64,000 bases of DNA from Brachionus manjavacas (GCA_019054805.1 JAHQIY010000013.1:496001-560000); one strand, 5' to 3'. Counted from the stretch's first letter, positions 12,488-24,512 are shown. Notes: generated by a model not told the origin, from the letters alone. A program made the numbers and translations.

Positions 12488-13278
12488 TCTCTAGGATTTT
12501 AGAACTTAAATGATTTTAATATTATAAACGGGAATTCATTCCTTACGTTAAATAATTTAATTGCATATCATTTAAAATTAATTCATTTGTAATGATGAAT
12601 TCGTATCGATATTTAATTAATAAAATCTTGCTTCTATGAAATTGTATTCCATTTGAATTTGTAAATATCTTTATTATTAAAAAATTTAAACAAAAGTGGC
12701 TAATATACAATTAGAATATTTGAGTTTGAAAAGTTGAGACTCAATTAAAAAAGAAGAGAATTTAATATTAATTTAATGAAAGTTTTCGTTTTAGTATTAA
12801 TAAATAACTTGACTATTCAACAAGATAAAGCATATTTGTTTGGGAACTTTAATAAGTTATATTAATTAAATTTTCTTTAAAAATTGAATGTTGCCTTTTT
12901 CTTGCTCACAATTATTTAATTAGGCTTAATTATCAAAAATAAGAGTTTTCTTTTGATAATTAGATAATCCTCAGTCGAATATTTTTCTTTTACTAATATT
13001 TTATATAAGGAATTTGGCCTTTTTCTTTTAAGTCTGAATAGTTTAGACTCAATTAGACAAAAAAGAGATTAAAGCAATAGTCATCAAAAACTGAATTTTT
13101 TTATTAGAAGATTATGTAAAATATGTAATATTAAATAGTGAATAGTTTTATCAGGAATCATTGTTGATTATTTTTTAAATATTTGTTTATATAGTTAATT
13201 ATATGATAAAAACTAGAAGTATTACTAAATTAATTTATTACTAAAGGTATTTCTACAAGTTTAAAAATGAATTTAAAA
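12488..13278. repeat. Array spacer with 82-bp deletion (791 bp)
   Basis: Short spacer that also lacks about 82 bp just after the LINE end (junction near 12,528, where ATTATAAA meets CGGGAATTC). It keeps the 12 bp inverted repeat near 12,930-12,965. The deletion is shared only with 15,761-16,552. Confidence 0.85.
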
Positions 13279-15760
13279 TATATCACTTGCTCAACGCCCC
13301 GTTAAATAAGTTTGCGATGTATTTGCCAATATTTAGTTTTAGAATAAAATATAATAAAATAGTTAAAATTATAAAAAAAAACATAAAAAATTTAATGAAA
13401 GTTTTTAACTCCTTACTCTGTTTGTATTGTTGTCGTATCTAAAAATGCTATAAACGGCAGCTGCTTGACCGTAACGCTTAGACACTTCGCGTAGTTCTTC
13501 AAGTACGGTGTTGTTTTTCTTACACGTTTCGAGCTCTAATTCATTTAAGTATCTGTGGTATTTACATTTCTCCAGAAGGCCAATGTCATTCTCATACTGT
13601 ATTTCATTCAATATACTGAGAATACTGTTCTCATTGTCATTCTGATCTCCTATTTTTAACATCTCTTTGATGATTGATTTTGTTAACTTGTTGTTTAAAA
13701 GTCTTTCAATAAAATCTATTAATAATTGTTTTAATCTTCCATTAGTTTTATGTAGATTTTTATTCAGTCTAAGGTTTGTTGTTCTCTATCTCTTTGGCAT
13801 GCAATATGTGTATCTCAGCATATAATTGTCAACTTTAATCACCGCGTTGACTGTAGTTTTAATGGGGTTAATCGTTTCCATACCATACATTTGAAATGGT
13901 TATTTTTAAGTCTTGTATAAATGCCCTTCTAAATAAATAAAGTCTTATGTTTTCTTTCAGTATTTCCAAGTACTTTAGTTTTGCAAGTGCATTCAATGCT
14001 GCCTTTTTTCGCCCTTCTAGGTGAGAGCTGTGATTATTATTTTCTCTGAATTCTATTCCAAGGTACTTCACAAAATTTACTTTTTGTATTATTTCACCTT
14101 GTATTGTAAGTGCACCTTGCAAACATTCTTCCCTTCTATTGGCTACTATTTTAGTACATTTATTGTTAAATACGATGTAGATTATTTTGCTCTGATTGAA
14201 TTTTATCTCTAGTTTTAACCAATGTAGTGTGACAATGTCTAGTAAGCTCTGAATACCTTTCTTAGTTTCCGAGATTAACAACAAATCATCCGCATACTCA
14301 ATGACATCGATTTTTATTGACCGAATTCTGATGCCAATATCACTTTCTGAAACATCAATTAGTATTTCTCAATATAAATTGAGAATAAGATGGGTGATGC
14401 TTGTCGACCTTGACGTACTCCAACCGTGGTTTTGAATGCTTTTGAATATTCATTACAATTATTTACTACCTTGAGTGATTCTTTATAGAAATTTATGATG
14501 CTGATGACTATAAATTGGCTACGATATTTCTTTATCAGTCTTTTCCATAATTTTGTACGTTCGACCTTGTCGAACGCTTTACTTGCGTCGATTGCACAAA
14601 CATAAGTTCATCAACGTCACTTTTACAATAATCAATGGCCTGTTTTAGTGTCCATACTGCGTGTTGACATGATGACTTTTTTTAAATCAAAATTTATTCC
14701 AGTGATCAATGTGTTCTGATTTTAACATCTCTTGTAGCACTGCTTCGTATAGGTTTGATATGGTGTCTGTTACCACAACGTGTCTCAGATTCGACAATTC
14801 GTTGTTAGACTTTTTGTAATCTCTAATCCATGGCTTAATAATTGATATGTTGAAAAGAAATGGGACTTTTTGGTGGTTATGTTCTCAAATGCATTTTTTA
14901 AACATTCATACAGTTTTCTATTTTCGGCGCATTTAATCATTTCGTAACAAACATCGCTTATTCCAATAGCCTTATTATTCGGTATAGACTGAATTGTTTC
15001 TAAAAATTTTGTGAAATCTTTTTTATGGTTAAACACGGTGTTTTTCTGATGTTGAAAGTAACTATCAACTTCCTTTCTATCACACAATTCCTCATATGTT
15101 TCCCCTTTGTTTTTAGTTTTAAATAAGTGACTATAATGATCAGTAAATTCACTTTAGTCAATATCGATCGTATTATTAGGTCTTTGTAGTTTTTATATTC
15201 GATTTCAAAAACTTTGCTTGTCGAATGTAAGTAGAACATTTATTTGGTTAATTTTTTATTCCCTTTTAATTAACCAGTTGACTCGTTTTTGTTTTCTAAA
15301 GTCTCTTTTAGCTTAAATTAGCTCCTGTTTCTCATTTTCTCCAATGTTTGCGATTTTATTGTTTATATAACAAGAAATTACCTTATTGTGTTGTCTCACC
15401 ATATTCGAATCCCACCATCGATTATATTTTTTTGTCCATTTTTTTTCTTTTTTCTTTTTGATAGTGTTTTGATTCTATTTTGGACATTTACGACTGAGCT
15501 AATCATGATGCTACTTATTTTGTTGATTGTTTCTGTGAGCCTAATTTTGATGTTCTTTCTATCCATTTTGTTTATAAAGTTTTGTACTAAGTCTCAAACT
15601 ATATCGATCTGCCTTTTTATTTCGTCTTGATTTATTTTCTGGTGTTCCTGGTTCAACCAGTTTATTTTCTTATTTTCCCATTCTTCTTAGTTTTTTCAAT
15701 TGGTTCATCTAGCTCCATAGTTATTGAAATCGCTTTTGTGATCACCTATGTTTAAATCGC
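13279..15760 (-). pseudogene. Dead LINE copy 5, longest form with RT-to-C-terminus intact in extent
   Basis: Retains the 578 bp (13,678-14,255) that copies 1-4 have lost. Minus-strand order: endonuclease relic (about 15,722-15,745), W-W-D linker, RT N-terminal block (14785-15087), motif A A-I-D-A-S-K-A-F-D-K-V-E-R-T, motif B VGVRQG, motif C Y-A-D-D (14,285-14,296), a 138-codon open stretch after motif C (13868-14284) with V-K-Y-L-G-I-E-F and R-K-K-A-A-L-N-A-L, then M-Y-G-M-E-T and the C-terminal 85 codons (13405-13662). A one-base loss between motifs B and C (near 14,369) and several stops break it. Most complete guide, with copy 6, to the original RT. Confidence 0.88.
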
Positions 15761-16552
15761 TCTCTAGGATTTTAGAACTTAAATGATTTTAATATTATAA
15801 ACGGGAATTCATTCCTTACGTTAAATAATTTAATTGCATATCATTTAAAATTAATTCATTTGTAATGATGAATTCGTATCGATATTTAATTAATAAAATC
15901 TTGCTTCTATGAAATTGTATTCCATTTGAATTTGTAAATATCTTTATTATTAAAAAATTTAAACAAAAGTGGCTAATATACAATTAGAATATTTGAGTTT
16001 GAATAGTTGAGACTCAATTAAAAAAAAAGAGAGAATTTAATATTAATTTAATGAAAGTTTTCGTTTTAGTATTAATAAATAACTTGACTATTCAACAAGA
16101 TAAAGCATATTTGTTTGGGAACTTTAATAAGTTATATTAATTAAATTTTCTTTAAAAATTGAATGTTGCCTTTTTCTTGCTCACAATTATTTAATTAGGC
16201 TTAATTATCAAAAATAAGAGTTTTCTTTTGATAATTAGATAATCCTCAGTCGAATATTTTTCTTTTACTAATATTTTATATAAGGAATTTGGCCTTTTTC
16301 TTTTAAGTCTGAATAGTTTAGACTCAATTAGACAAAAAGAGATTAAAGCAATAGTCATCAAAAACTGAATTTTTTTATTAGAAGATTATGTTAAATATGT
16401 AATATTAAATAGTGAATAGTTTTATCAGGAATCATTGTTGATTATTTTTTAAATATTTGTTTATATAGTTAATTATATGATAAAAACTAGAAGTATTACT
16501 AAATTAATTTATTACTAAAGGTATTTCTACAAGTTTAAAAATGAATTTAAAA
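15761..16552. repeat. Array spacer with 82-bp deletion (792 bp)
   Basis: Near-identical twin of 12,488-13,278, carrying the same 82 bp deletion and the 12 bp inverted repeat near 16,200-16,235. No gene seen. Confidence 0.85.
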
Positions 16553-19033
16553 TATATCACTTGCTCAACGCCCCGTTAAATAAGTTTGCGATGTATTTGC
16601 CAATATTTAGTTTTAGAATAAAATATAATAAAATAGTTAAAATTATAAAAAAAAACATAAAAAATTTAATGAAAGTTTTTAACTCCTTACTCTGTTTGTA
16701 TTGTTGTCGTATCTAAAAATGCTATAAACGGCAGCTGCTTGACCGTAACGCTTAGACACTTCGCGTAGTTCTTCAAGTACGGTGTTGTTTTTCTTACACG
16801 TTTCGAGCTCTAATTCATTTAAGTATCTGTGGTATTTACATTTCTCCAGAAGGCCAATGTCATTCTCATACTGTATTTCATTCAATATACTGAGAATACT
16901 GTTCTCATTGTCATTCTGATCTCCTATTTTTAACATCTCTTTGATGATTGATTTTGTTAACTTGTTGTTTAAAAGTCTTTCAATAAAATCTATTAATAAT
17001 TGTTTTAATCTTCCATTAGTTTTATGTAGATTTTTATTCAGTCTAAGGTTTGTTGTTCTCTATCTCTTTGGCATGCAATATGTGTATCTCAGCATATAAT
17101 TGTCAACTTTAATCACCGCGTTGACTGTAGTTTTAATGGGGTTAATCGTTTCCATACCATACATTTGAAATGGTTATTTTTAAGTCTTGTATAAATGCCC
17201 TTCTAAATAAATAAAGTCTTATGTTTTCTTTCAGTATTTCCAAGTACTTTAGTTTTGCAAGTGCATTCAATGCTGCCTTTTTTCGCCCTTCTAGGTGAGA
17301 GCTGTGATTATTATTTTCTCTGAATTCTATTCCAAGGTACTTCACAAAATTTACTTTTTGTATTATTTCACCTTGTATTGTAAGTGCACCTTGCAAACAT
17401 TCTTCCCTTCTATTGGCTACTATTTTAGTACATTTATTGTTAAATACGATGTAGATTATTTTGCTCTGATTGAATTTTATCTCTAGTTTTAACCAATGTA
17501 GTGTGACAATGTCTAGTAAGCTCTGAAGACCTTTCTTAGTTTCCGAGATTAACAACAAATCATCCGCATACTCAATGACATCGATTTTTATTGACCGAAT
17601 TCTGATGCCAATATCACTTTCTGAAACATCAATTAGTATTTCTCAATATAAATTGAGAATAAGATGGGTGATGCTTGTCGACCTTGACGTACTCCAACCG
17701 TGGTTTTGAATGCTTTTGAATATTCATTACAATTATTTACTACCTTGAGTGATTCTTTATAGAAATTTATGATGCTGATGACTATAAATTGGCTACGATA
17801 TTTCTTTATCAGTCTTTTCCATAATTTTGTACGTTCGACCTTGTCGAACGCTTTACTTGCGTCGATTGCACAAACATAAGTTCATCAACGTCACTTTTAC
17901 AATAATCAATGGCCTGTTTTAGTGTCCATACTGCGTGTTGACATGATGACTTTTTTAAATCAAAATTTATTCCAGTGATCAATGTGTTCTGATTTTAACA
18001 TCTCTTGTAGCACTGCTTCGTATAGGTTTGATATGGTGTCTGTTACCACAACGTGTCTCAGATTCGACAATTCGTTGTTAGACTTTTTGTAATCTCTAAT
18101 CCATGGCTTAATAATTGATATGTTGAAAAGAAATGGGACTTTTTGGTGGTTATGTTCTCAAATGCATTTTTTAAACATTCATACAGTTTTCTATTTTCGG
18201 CGCATTTAATCATTTCGTAACAAATATCGCTTATTCCAATAGCCTTATTATTCGGTATAGACTGAATTGTTTCTAAAAACTTTGTGAAATCTTTTTTATG
18301 GTTAAACACGGTGTTTTTGTGATGTTGAAAGTAACTATCAACTTCCTTTCTATCACACAATTCCTCATATGTTTCCCCTTTGTTTTTAGTTTTAAATAAG
18401 TGACTATAATGATCAGTAAATTCACTTTAGTCAATATCGATCGTATTATTAGGTCTTTGTAGTTTTTATATTCGATTTCAAAAACTTTGCTTGTCGAATG
18501 TAAGTAGAACATTTATTTGGTTAATTTTTTATTCCCTTTTAATTAACCAGTTGACTCGTTTTTGTTTTCTAAAGTCTCTTTTAGCTTAAATTAGCTCCTG
18601 TTTCTCATTTTCTCCAATGTTTGCGATTTTATTGTTTATATAACAAGAAATTACCTTATTGTGTTGTCTCACCATATTCGAATCCCACCATCGATTATAC
18701 TTTTTTTGTCCAATTTTTTTCTTTTTTCTTTTTGATAGTGTTTGGATTCTATTTTGGACATTTACGACTGAGCTAATCATGATGCTACTTATTTTGTTGA
18801 TTGTTTCTGTGAGCCTAATTTTGATGTTCTTTCTATCCATTTTGTTTATAAAGTTTTGTACTTTGTCTCAAACTTTATGGATCTGCCTTTTTACTTCGTC
18901 TTGATATAACTTCTGGTGTTCCTGGTTCAATTAGTTTATTTTCTTATTTTCCCATTCTTCTTAGTTTTTTCAATAGGTTCATCTAGCTCCATAGTTATTG
19001 AATTCGCTTTGTGATCACCTATGTTTAAATCGC
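16553..19033 (-). pseudogene. Dead LINE copy 6 (near-twin of copy 5)
   Basis: Follows copy 5 at a period of 3,274 bp with very few differences and shares its frame breaks. Open pieces: 16679-16936 (C-terminus), 17142-17558 (post-motif-C), 18058-18360 (RT N-terminal block), 18586-18840 (linker). At its high-coordinate end (from about 18,700) it shifts to the variant bases seen in copy 7, for example TTTGGATTC and CTTTGTCTC, so it looks like a recombinant between a copy-5-like and a copy-7-like unit. Confidence 0.87.
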
Positions 19034-19906
19034 TCTCTAGGATTTTAGAACTTAAATGATTTTAATATTATAAAATTAATTTATATACCTTTTAAAAGTA
19101 TTTTTTGAAATTCTTAACTTAATATAAAATATTTTATATTTATTTCCCACAACGGGAATTCATTCCTCACGTTAAATAATTTAATTGCATATCAGTTAAA
19201 ATTTATTCATTTGTAATGATGAATTCGTATCGATATTTAATTAATAAAATCTTGCTTCTATGAAATTGTATTCCATTTGAATTTGTAAATATCTTTATTA
19301 TTAAAAAATTTAAACAAAAGTGGCTAATATACAATTAGAATATTTGAGTTTGAATAGTTGAGACTCAATTAAAAAAAAAGAGAGAATTTAATATTAATTT
19401 AATGAAAGTTTTCGTTTTAGTATTAATAAATAACTTGACTATTCAACAAGATAAAGCATATTTGTTTGGGAACTTTAATAAGTTATATTAATTAAATTTT
19501 CTTTAAAAATTGAATGTTGCCTTTTTCTTGCTCACAATTATTTAATTAGGCTTAATTATCAAAAATAAGAGTTTTCTTTTGATAATTAGATAATCCTCAG
19601 TCGAATATTTTTCTTTTACTAATATTTTATATAAGGAATTTGGCCTTTTTCTTTTAAGTCTGAATAGTTTAGACTCAATTAGACAAAAAAGAGATTAAAG
19701 CAATAGTCATCAAAAACTGAATTTTTTTATTAGAAGATTATGTAAAATATGTAATATTAAATAGTGAATAGTTTTATCAGGAATCATTGTTGATTATTTT
19801 TTTAAATATTTGTTTATATAGTTAATTATATGATAAAAACTAGAAGTATTACTAAATTAATTTATTACTAAAGGTATTTCTACAAGTTTAAAAATGAATT
19901 TAAAAT
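19034..19906. repeat. Array spacer, short form (873 bp)
   Basis: As 241-1114 without the 82 bp deletion. Contains the 12 bp inverted repeat near 19,555-19,590. No gene seen. Confidence 0.84.
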
Positions 19907-22107
19907 ATATCACTTGCTCAACGCCCCGTTAAATAAGTTTGCGATGTATTTGCCAATATTTAGTTTTAGAATAAAATATAATAAAATAGTTAAAATTATA
20001 AAAAAAAACATAAAAAATTTAATGAAAGTTTTTAACTCCTTACTCTGTTTGTATTGTTGTCGTATCTTAAAAGGCTATTAAAGGCTGCTGTTTGACCGTT
20101 ACGCTTAGACACTTCAGGTTTTTTTCATGTACGGTGTTGTTTTTCATACACGTTTCGAGCTCTAATTCATTTAAGTATCAGTGGTATTTACATTTCTCCA
20201 GAAGGCCAATGTCATTCTCATATTGTATTTCATTCAATATACTGAGAATACTATTCACATAGTCATTCTGATCTCCTATTTTTAACATCTCTTTGATGAT
20301 TGATTTTGTTAACTTGTTGTTTAAAAGTCTTTCAAAGAAATCTATTAATAATTGTTTTAATCTGCCATTAGTTTTATGTAGATTTTTTTTCAGTCTAAGG
20401 TTTGTTGTTCTGTATCTCTTTGGCATGCAATATGTGTATCTCAGCATATTATTGTCAACTTTAATCACCGCGTTGACTGTAGTTTTAATGGGGTTAATCG
20501 TTTCCAAACCATACATTTGAACTGGTTATTTTTAAGTCTTGTATAAATGCCCTTCTAAATAAATAAAGTCTTATGTTTTTTTTCAGTATTTCCAAGTTCT
20601 TTAGTTTTGCAAGTGCATTCAATGCTGCCTTTTTTCGCCCTTCTAGGTGAGACCTTCGATTATTATTTTCGTTGAATTCTACTCCAAGGTACTTCATAAA
20701 ATTTACTTTTTGTATTATTTCACCTTATATTATAAGTGCACTCTGCAAACATTCTTCTCTTCTATTGGCTTCTATCTTTGTACATTTATTGTTAAATACG
20801 ATGTAGATTGTTTTGCTGGGATTGAAATTTATCTCAAGTTTTAACCCATGTAGTGTGACAATGTCTAGTAAGCTCTGAAGACCTTTCTTAGTGTCCGTGA
20901 TAAGCAGCAGATCATTCGCATACGCAATGACATCGATTTTTATTGACCGAATTCTGATGCCAATATAACTTTCTGAGACATCAATTAGTATTTCTTGAAT
21001 ATAAATTGAGAATAAGATGGGTGATGCTTTTCGACCTTGACGTACTCCAACCGTGGTTTTGATTGCTTTTGAATTTTCATTACAATTATTTACTACCTTG
21101 AGTGATTCTTTATAGAAATTTATGATGCTGATGACTAAAAATGGGCTTAGATATTTCTTTATCAGTCTTTTCCATAATTTTGTACGTTCGACCTTTTCGA
21201 ACGCTTTACTTGCGTCGATTGCACCAACATAAGTCCATCAACGTCTTCTTTAACAATAAGCAATGGCCTGTTTTAGTGTCCATTCTGCGTGTTGACATGA
21301 TGACTTTTTTTAAATCCAAATTGTTTCAAGTGATCATTGTGTTCTGATTTTAACATCTCTAGTATCACTGCTTCGTATAGGTTTGATATACTGTCTGATA
21401 CCGCAACGTGTCTCAGATTCGACAATCCGTTGTTAGACTTGTTGTTATCTTTAATCAATGGTTTAATAATAGATATGTTGAAAAGAAATGTGACTTTTTG
21501 GTGGTTAATTATGTTCTCAAATCATTTTTTAAACATTCATACAGTTTTATATTTTCGTATTCTTAGGTCTTTGTAGTTTGCTTGTCGAATGTAAGTAGAT
21601 CATTTATTTGGTTAATTTTTTTATCCCTTTTAATTAACCAGTTGACTCGTTTTTGTTTTCTAAAGTCTCTTTTAGCTTAATTTAACTCCTGTTTCTCATT
21701 TTCCCCAATGTTTGCGATTTTATTGTTTATATAACAAGAAATTACCTTATTGTGTTGTCTCACCATATTCGAATCCCACCATCGATTATACTTTTTTTGT
21801 CCAATTTTTTTCTTTTTTCTTTTTGATAGTGTTTGGATTCTATTTTGGACATTTGCGACTGAGCTAATCATTATGCTACTTATTTTGTTGATTGTATCTG
21901 TGAGCCTAATTTTGATGTTCTTTCTATCCATTTTGTTTATAAAGTTTTGTACTTTGTCTCAAACTTTATGGATCTGCCTTTTTACTTCGTGTTCCTGGTT
22001 CAACCAGTTTATTTTTGGCCTACTTATTTTCCCATTGTATTTAGTTTTTTCAATTGGTTCATCTTGCTGCATTGAAATCACTTTGTGATCACCTATGTTT
22101 AAATCGC
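19907..22107 (-). pseudogene. Dead LINE copy 7, divergent edge copy
   Basis: The most diverged unit and the last before satellite A. It keeps the 578 bp region, with a continuous 112-codon C-terminal stretch (20178-20516) that opens with M-Y-G-L-E-T and is interrupted in other copies, plus a 67-codon stretch (20494-20697) overlapping it in another frame, so one frame change separates them. Motif A reads A-S-K-A-F-E-K-V and motif C reads Y-A-N-D (20,911-20,922), with a catalytic Asp replaced. About 270 bp of the RT N-terminal block, including A-I-G-I-S-D, is missing around 21,555-21,585. Between motifs B and C it lacks the one-base loss seen in copies 5 and 6. Confidence 0.86.
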
Positions 22108-23590
22108 TCTATAGGATTTAATAACTTTTGATTTAAATACAACAATTGATTTAAATATTTTTAAATTAATTTTTATATCTTTTTTAAGTATTTTTTGAAA
22201 TTTAAAATTGAATATAAAACATTTTATTTTTAGTTACATTAAGGAGTTTCCTACAACGGGAATTCATTCGTCACGTTAAATAATTAAATTGCATATCATT
22301 TAAAATTTATTCATTTGCAATGATCAATTCGAATCGAATATTAATTAATAAAATCTTTCTTCTATGAAATTGTATTCCATTTAGTATTAGTAAAAAACCT
22401 ACTATCATTAAAATATTCATTAAAATATTTAAACAAAAGAGACTAAAATACAATCTGAATAGTTGAGTTTGAATAGTTCAGTTTCAATAGTTGAGTCTCA
22501 ATTAGACAAAACAAGAAATTAAAACATTAGTCATCAAAAAATAAATTTTATATAATGAATTTTTTTAAACATGTAATTGTTATTAGAGATTTGTATTATC
22601 AGGAATCGTTTTTGATCAGTTTTTTTAAAAAAAATTTTTAAATGGAAAATCAAATTATAAAAGCTAAATTTATTATTATTAATATATCTACTTCGGTATT
22701 TCTCCCAGAGTTTTCCTATGATAATTTGATAATTCAGTGTCGAATCTTTTTCTTTTACAAATATTTTATATAAGGAATTAGGCCTTTTTCTCTTAAGTCT
22801 GAATAGTTTAGACTCAATTAGACAAAAAAGAGATTAAATCAATCGTAATGTAAAATAGTGAATAGTATTATCAGAAACTATTATGGATTATTTTTTTTAA
22901 ATATTTGTTAATATTGATAATCATATGATAAAAACTAAAAGTATTACTAAATTAATTATTACTTAAGTTTAAAAAGTTTAAAAATGTATTTTAAAATATT
23001 TTTATCATTTTTGCTATACACTGTCTGCAATAATGGGGATCGACAGAAAAAAAAAATTCCAGTAAAAATGTTTCTAAAAATTATTTAGTTGTTTTGATTT
23101 ACTCGATATGAATAATACCTAGTGAAAAATTGTTATTTCGGAGGTAGGATCGGATCCAGTTTTAATAAAAACTAGAATATTAAAAATCTTTAAATTAGCC
23201 TTAATATACAGATAGATAAAATAAATCTATTAAGTTTCTTTATAAAAGTTAATTTGAATAAATAAATTTTTTTAACAAGATTGTTGTCTTATTCTTGTTC
23301 AGCTTGAATAGATAATACCTAGTTAAAAAAAAAAGATATTAAAACTATTGTGATTGAAAAATGAATTTATTTAATGCGAAGAATTTAAAAAAAAAATAAA
23401 GGTCAATAGTGATAAGTATTATCAGGAATTGATTCGATCAATTTTTCAAAAATCAATTTTTCAATTGTAAATTAAATTATAAAAGCTAATGTCTTATTCT
23501 TGTTCAGCTTGAATAGATAACACCTATTCAAAGTTGTAAAAAAAAAAAGATATTAAAAATATTGTCATTGAATAATTAATTATAAAAATT
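22108..23590. repeat. Degenerate edge spacer of the macrosatellite
   Basis: Recognisable but worn long-form spacer: GGGAATTCATTC near 22,258, ATATTTTATATAAGGAATTaGGCC near 22,763, the 555 bp segment from about 22,992 (CTGTCTGCAATAATGGGGAT near 23,021), and a partial second pass of its sub-repeat from about 23,488. From about 23,590 it grades into satellite A. No gene seen. The degraded state fits the low homogenisation expected at an array edge. Confidence 0.75.
22455..22502 (+). repeat. Short 14-bp tandem repeat, about three copies
   Basis: Three successive imperfect copies of GAATAGTTGAGTTT (second copy with TTCAG, third starting CAATAG) directly before the usual CTCAATTAGACAAAA. This is a local expansion of the spacer's GAATAGTTGAG element, seen only here. 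Confidence 0.7.
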
Positions 23591-24435
23591 AATTTTACAA
23601 GTTTAAAAATTATAAAATAATTAAAAAGATCATGAAATATTTTTAAATACTTTGGTATAAAATGAAAAATTAATAGTTATTTAATAGAATTAAAGATCTA
23701 AATCTTTTAAAAATCAGATGACAAAACATTCTTTTGCATGACTCAAGAAAAGAAGAGAAAAACAACTCGTCTGTCAGAATGGAGATTGTCAGTTATAAAA
23801 ATTAATTGTTTTTTTGAAAAGAAATAATTGAAATCAATCTAGCTATTTCGATAAATTATTTTATAAATTCATAAAATAATTAAAAAGATCATTAAATATC
23901 TTTAATTTTTTTGGTATTGAATGAAAAATAAATAATTTTTTAATAGAATAAAATATCTAAATCATTTGAAAATTAGATGACAAAACATTCTTTTGCATGA
24001 CTCAAGAAAATTAGAGAAAAACAACTCGACTGTAAGAAATTAGTTTGTGAGTATTTTAAGGTTTTTGTTTTTATGAAAGAAATAATTTTGTAAATTTATA
24101 AAATAATTAAAAAGATTAAGAAATATTTTTAAATATTTTGGTATTGGAAGATAAATTTATACTTATTTAATATAATAAAAAAATCAAATTCATTTGAAAA
24201 TCAGATGACAAACATTATTTTGCATTACTCAAGAAAAGTAGAGAAATACAACCCGGCTGTTAGAATTGCGATTGTTAGTAATAAAAATTTTTTGTTTTTC
24301 TGAAATGAAAAATTTGAAATCAATCTAGCTTTATCGAAAAATAATTTTATAATTTTATAAAATAATTAAAATGATCATTAAAAATTTTTAATATTTTGGT
24401 ATAGAATGAAAAATTAATCATGTTTTAATAAATAC
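23591..24435 (+). repeat. Satellite A, left edge block
   Basis: Three to four diverged satellite A monomers. Landmarks repeat at about 240-255 bp: A-A-A-A-T-C/T-A-G-A-T-G-A-C-A-A-A, C-T-T-T-T-G-C-A-T-G-A-C-T-C, A-A-C-A-A-C-T-C-G and A-A-T-C-T-A-G-C-T. They resemble the other edge monomers at 28,540-29,500 more than the central ones, so this block was probably continuous with the main array before the mobile-element island formed. Confidence 0.82.
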
Positions 24436-24512
24436 CATTATGTACTACCTTGAGTGATTCTTTATAGTAACAAGGTTTTACCTGTTGCTCCGCTGCCAGA
24501 ATAAATAAATTA
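24230..24512 (+). repeat. Left direct repeat flanking the RT/RNase H element (283 bp)
   Basis: Matches 26,684-26,894 base for base except for one C/T difference and a 72 bp internal segment present only here. That segment is bounded by AAAAATTT in both places, which suggests loss of 72 bp from the right copy by microhomology. The repeat consists of satellite A, then a LINE fragment, then about 42 bp of unknown sequence ending GAATAAATAAATTA. Because its left part is ordinary satellite, it behaves like duplicated target DNA rather than an LTR. Confidence 0.85.
24434..24469 (-). pseudogene. LINE fragment stranded in satellite A
   Basis: The 25 bases at about 24,443-24,467 (TACTACCTTGAGTGATTCTT onward) are identical to the RT region of LINE copies 5-7, for example near 14,463-14,487, between motifs A and B. 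It lies 2.3 kb outside the array and is also present in the right direct repeat near 26,824, with one T for C. Confidence 0.65.

Larger units (their letters stand above)
1..23590 (-). repeat. Macrosatellite array of LINE-plus-spacer units
   Basis: Seven full head-to-tail units and one partial unit at the left edge, each made of an AT-rich spacer followed by a minus-strand, 5'-truncated LINE. The same C-terminal LINE codons recur near 1223, 4562, 7353, 10701, 13405, 16679 and 20036, giving unit lengths of about 3339, 2791, 3348, 2704, 3274 and 3360 bp. Length differences come from three shared markers: a 578 bp LINE segment present only in copies 5-7, a 555 bp spacer segment present before copies 2 and 4 and after copy 7, and an 82 bp spacer deletion before copies 5 and 6. 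The array runs off the left edge of the window and degrades into satellite A near 23,590. Confidence 0.93.

Noticed and set aside
14021-14212. Plus-strand frames across the LINE thumb region (also 17295-17486, 20293-20520, 20647-20844, 21141-21347, 21337-21576)
   Set aside because: Antisense shadows of the minus-strand RT sequence, with no independent motif.
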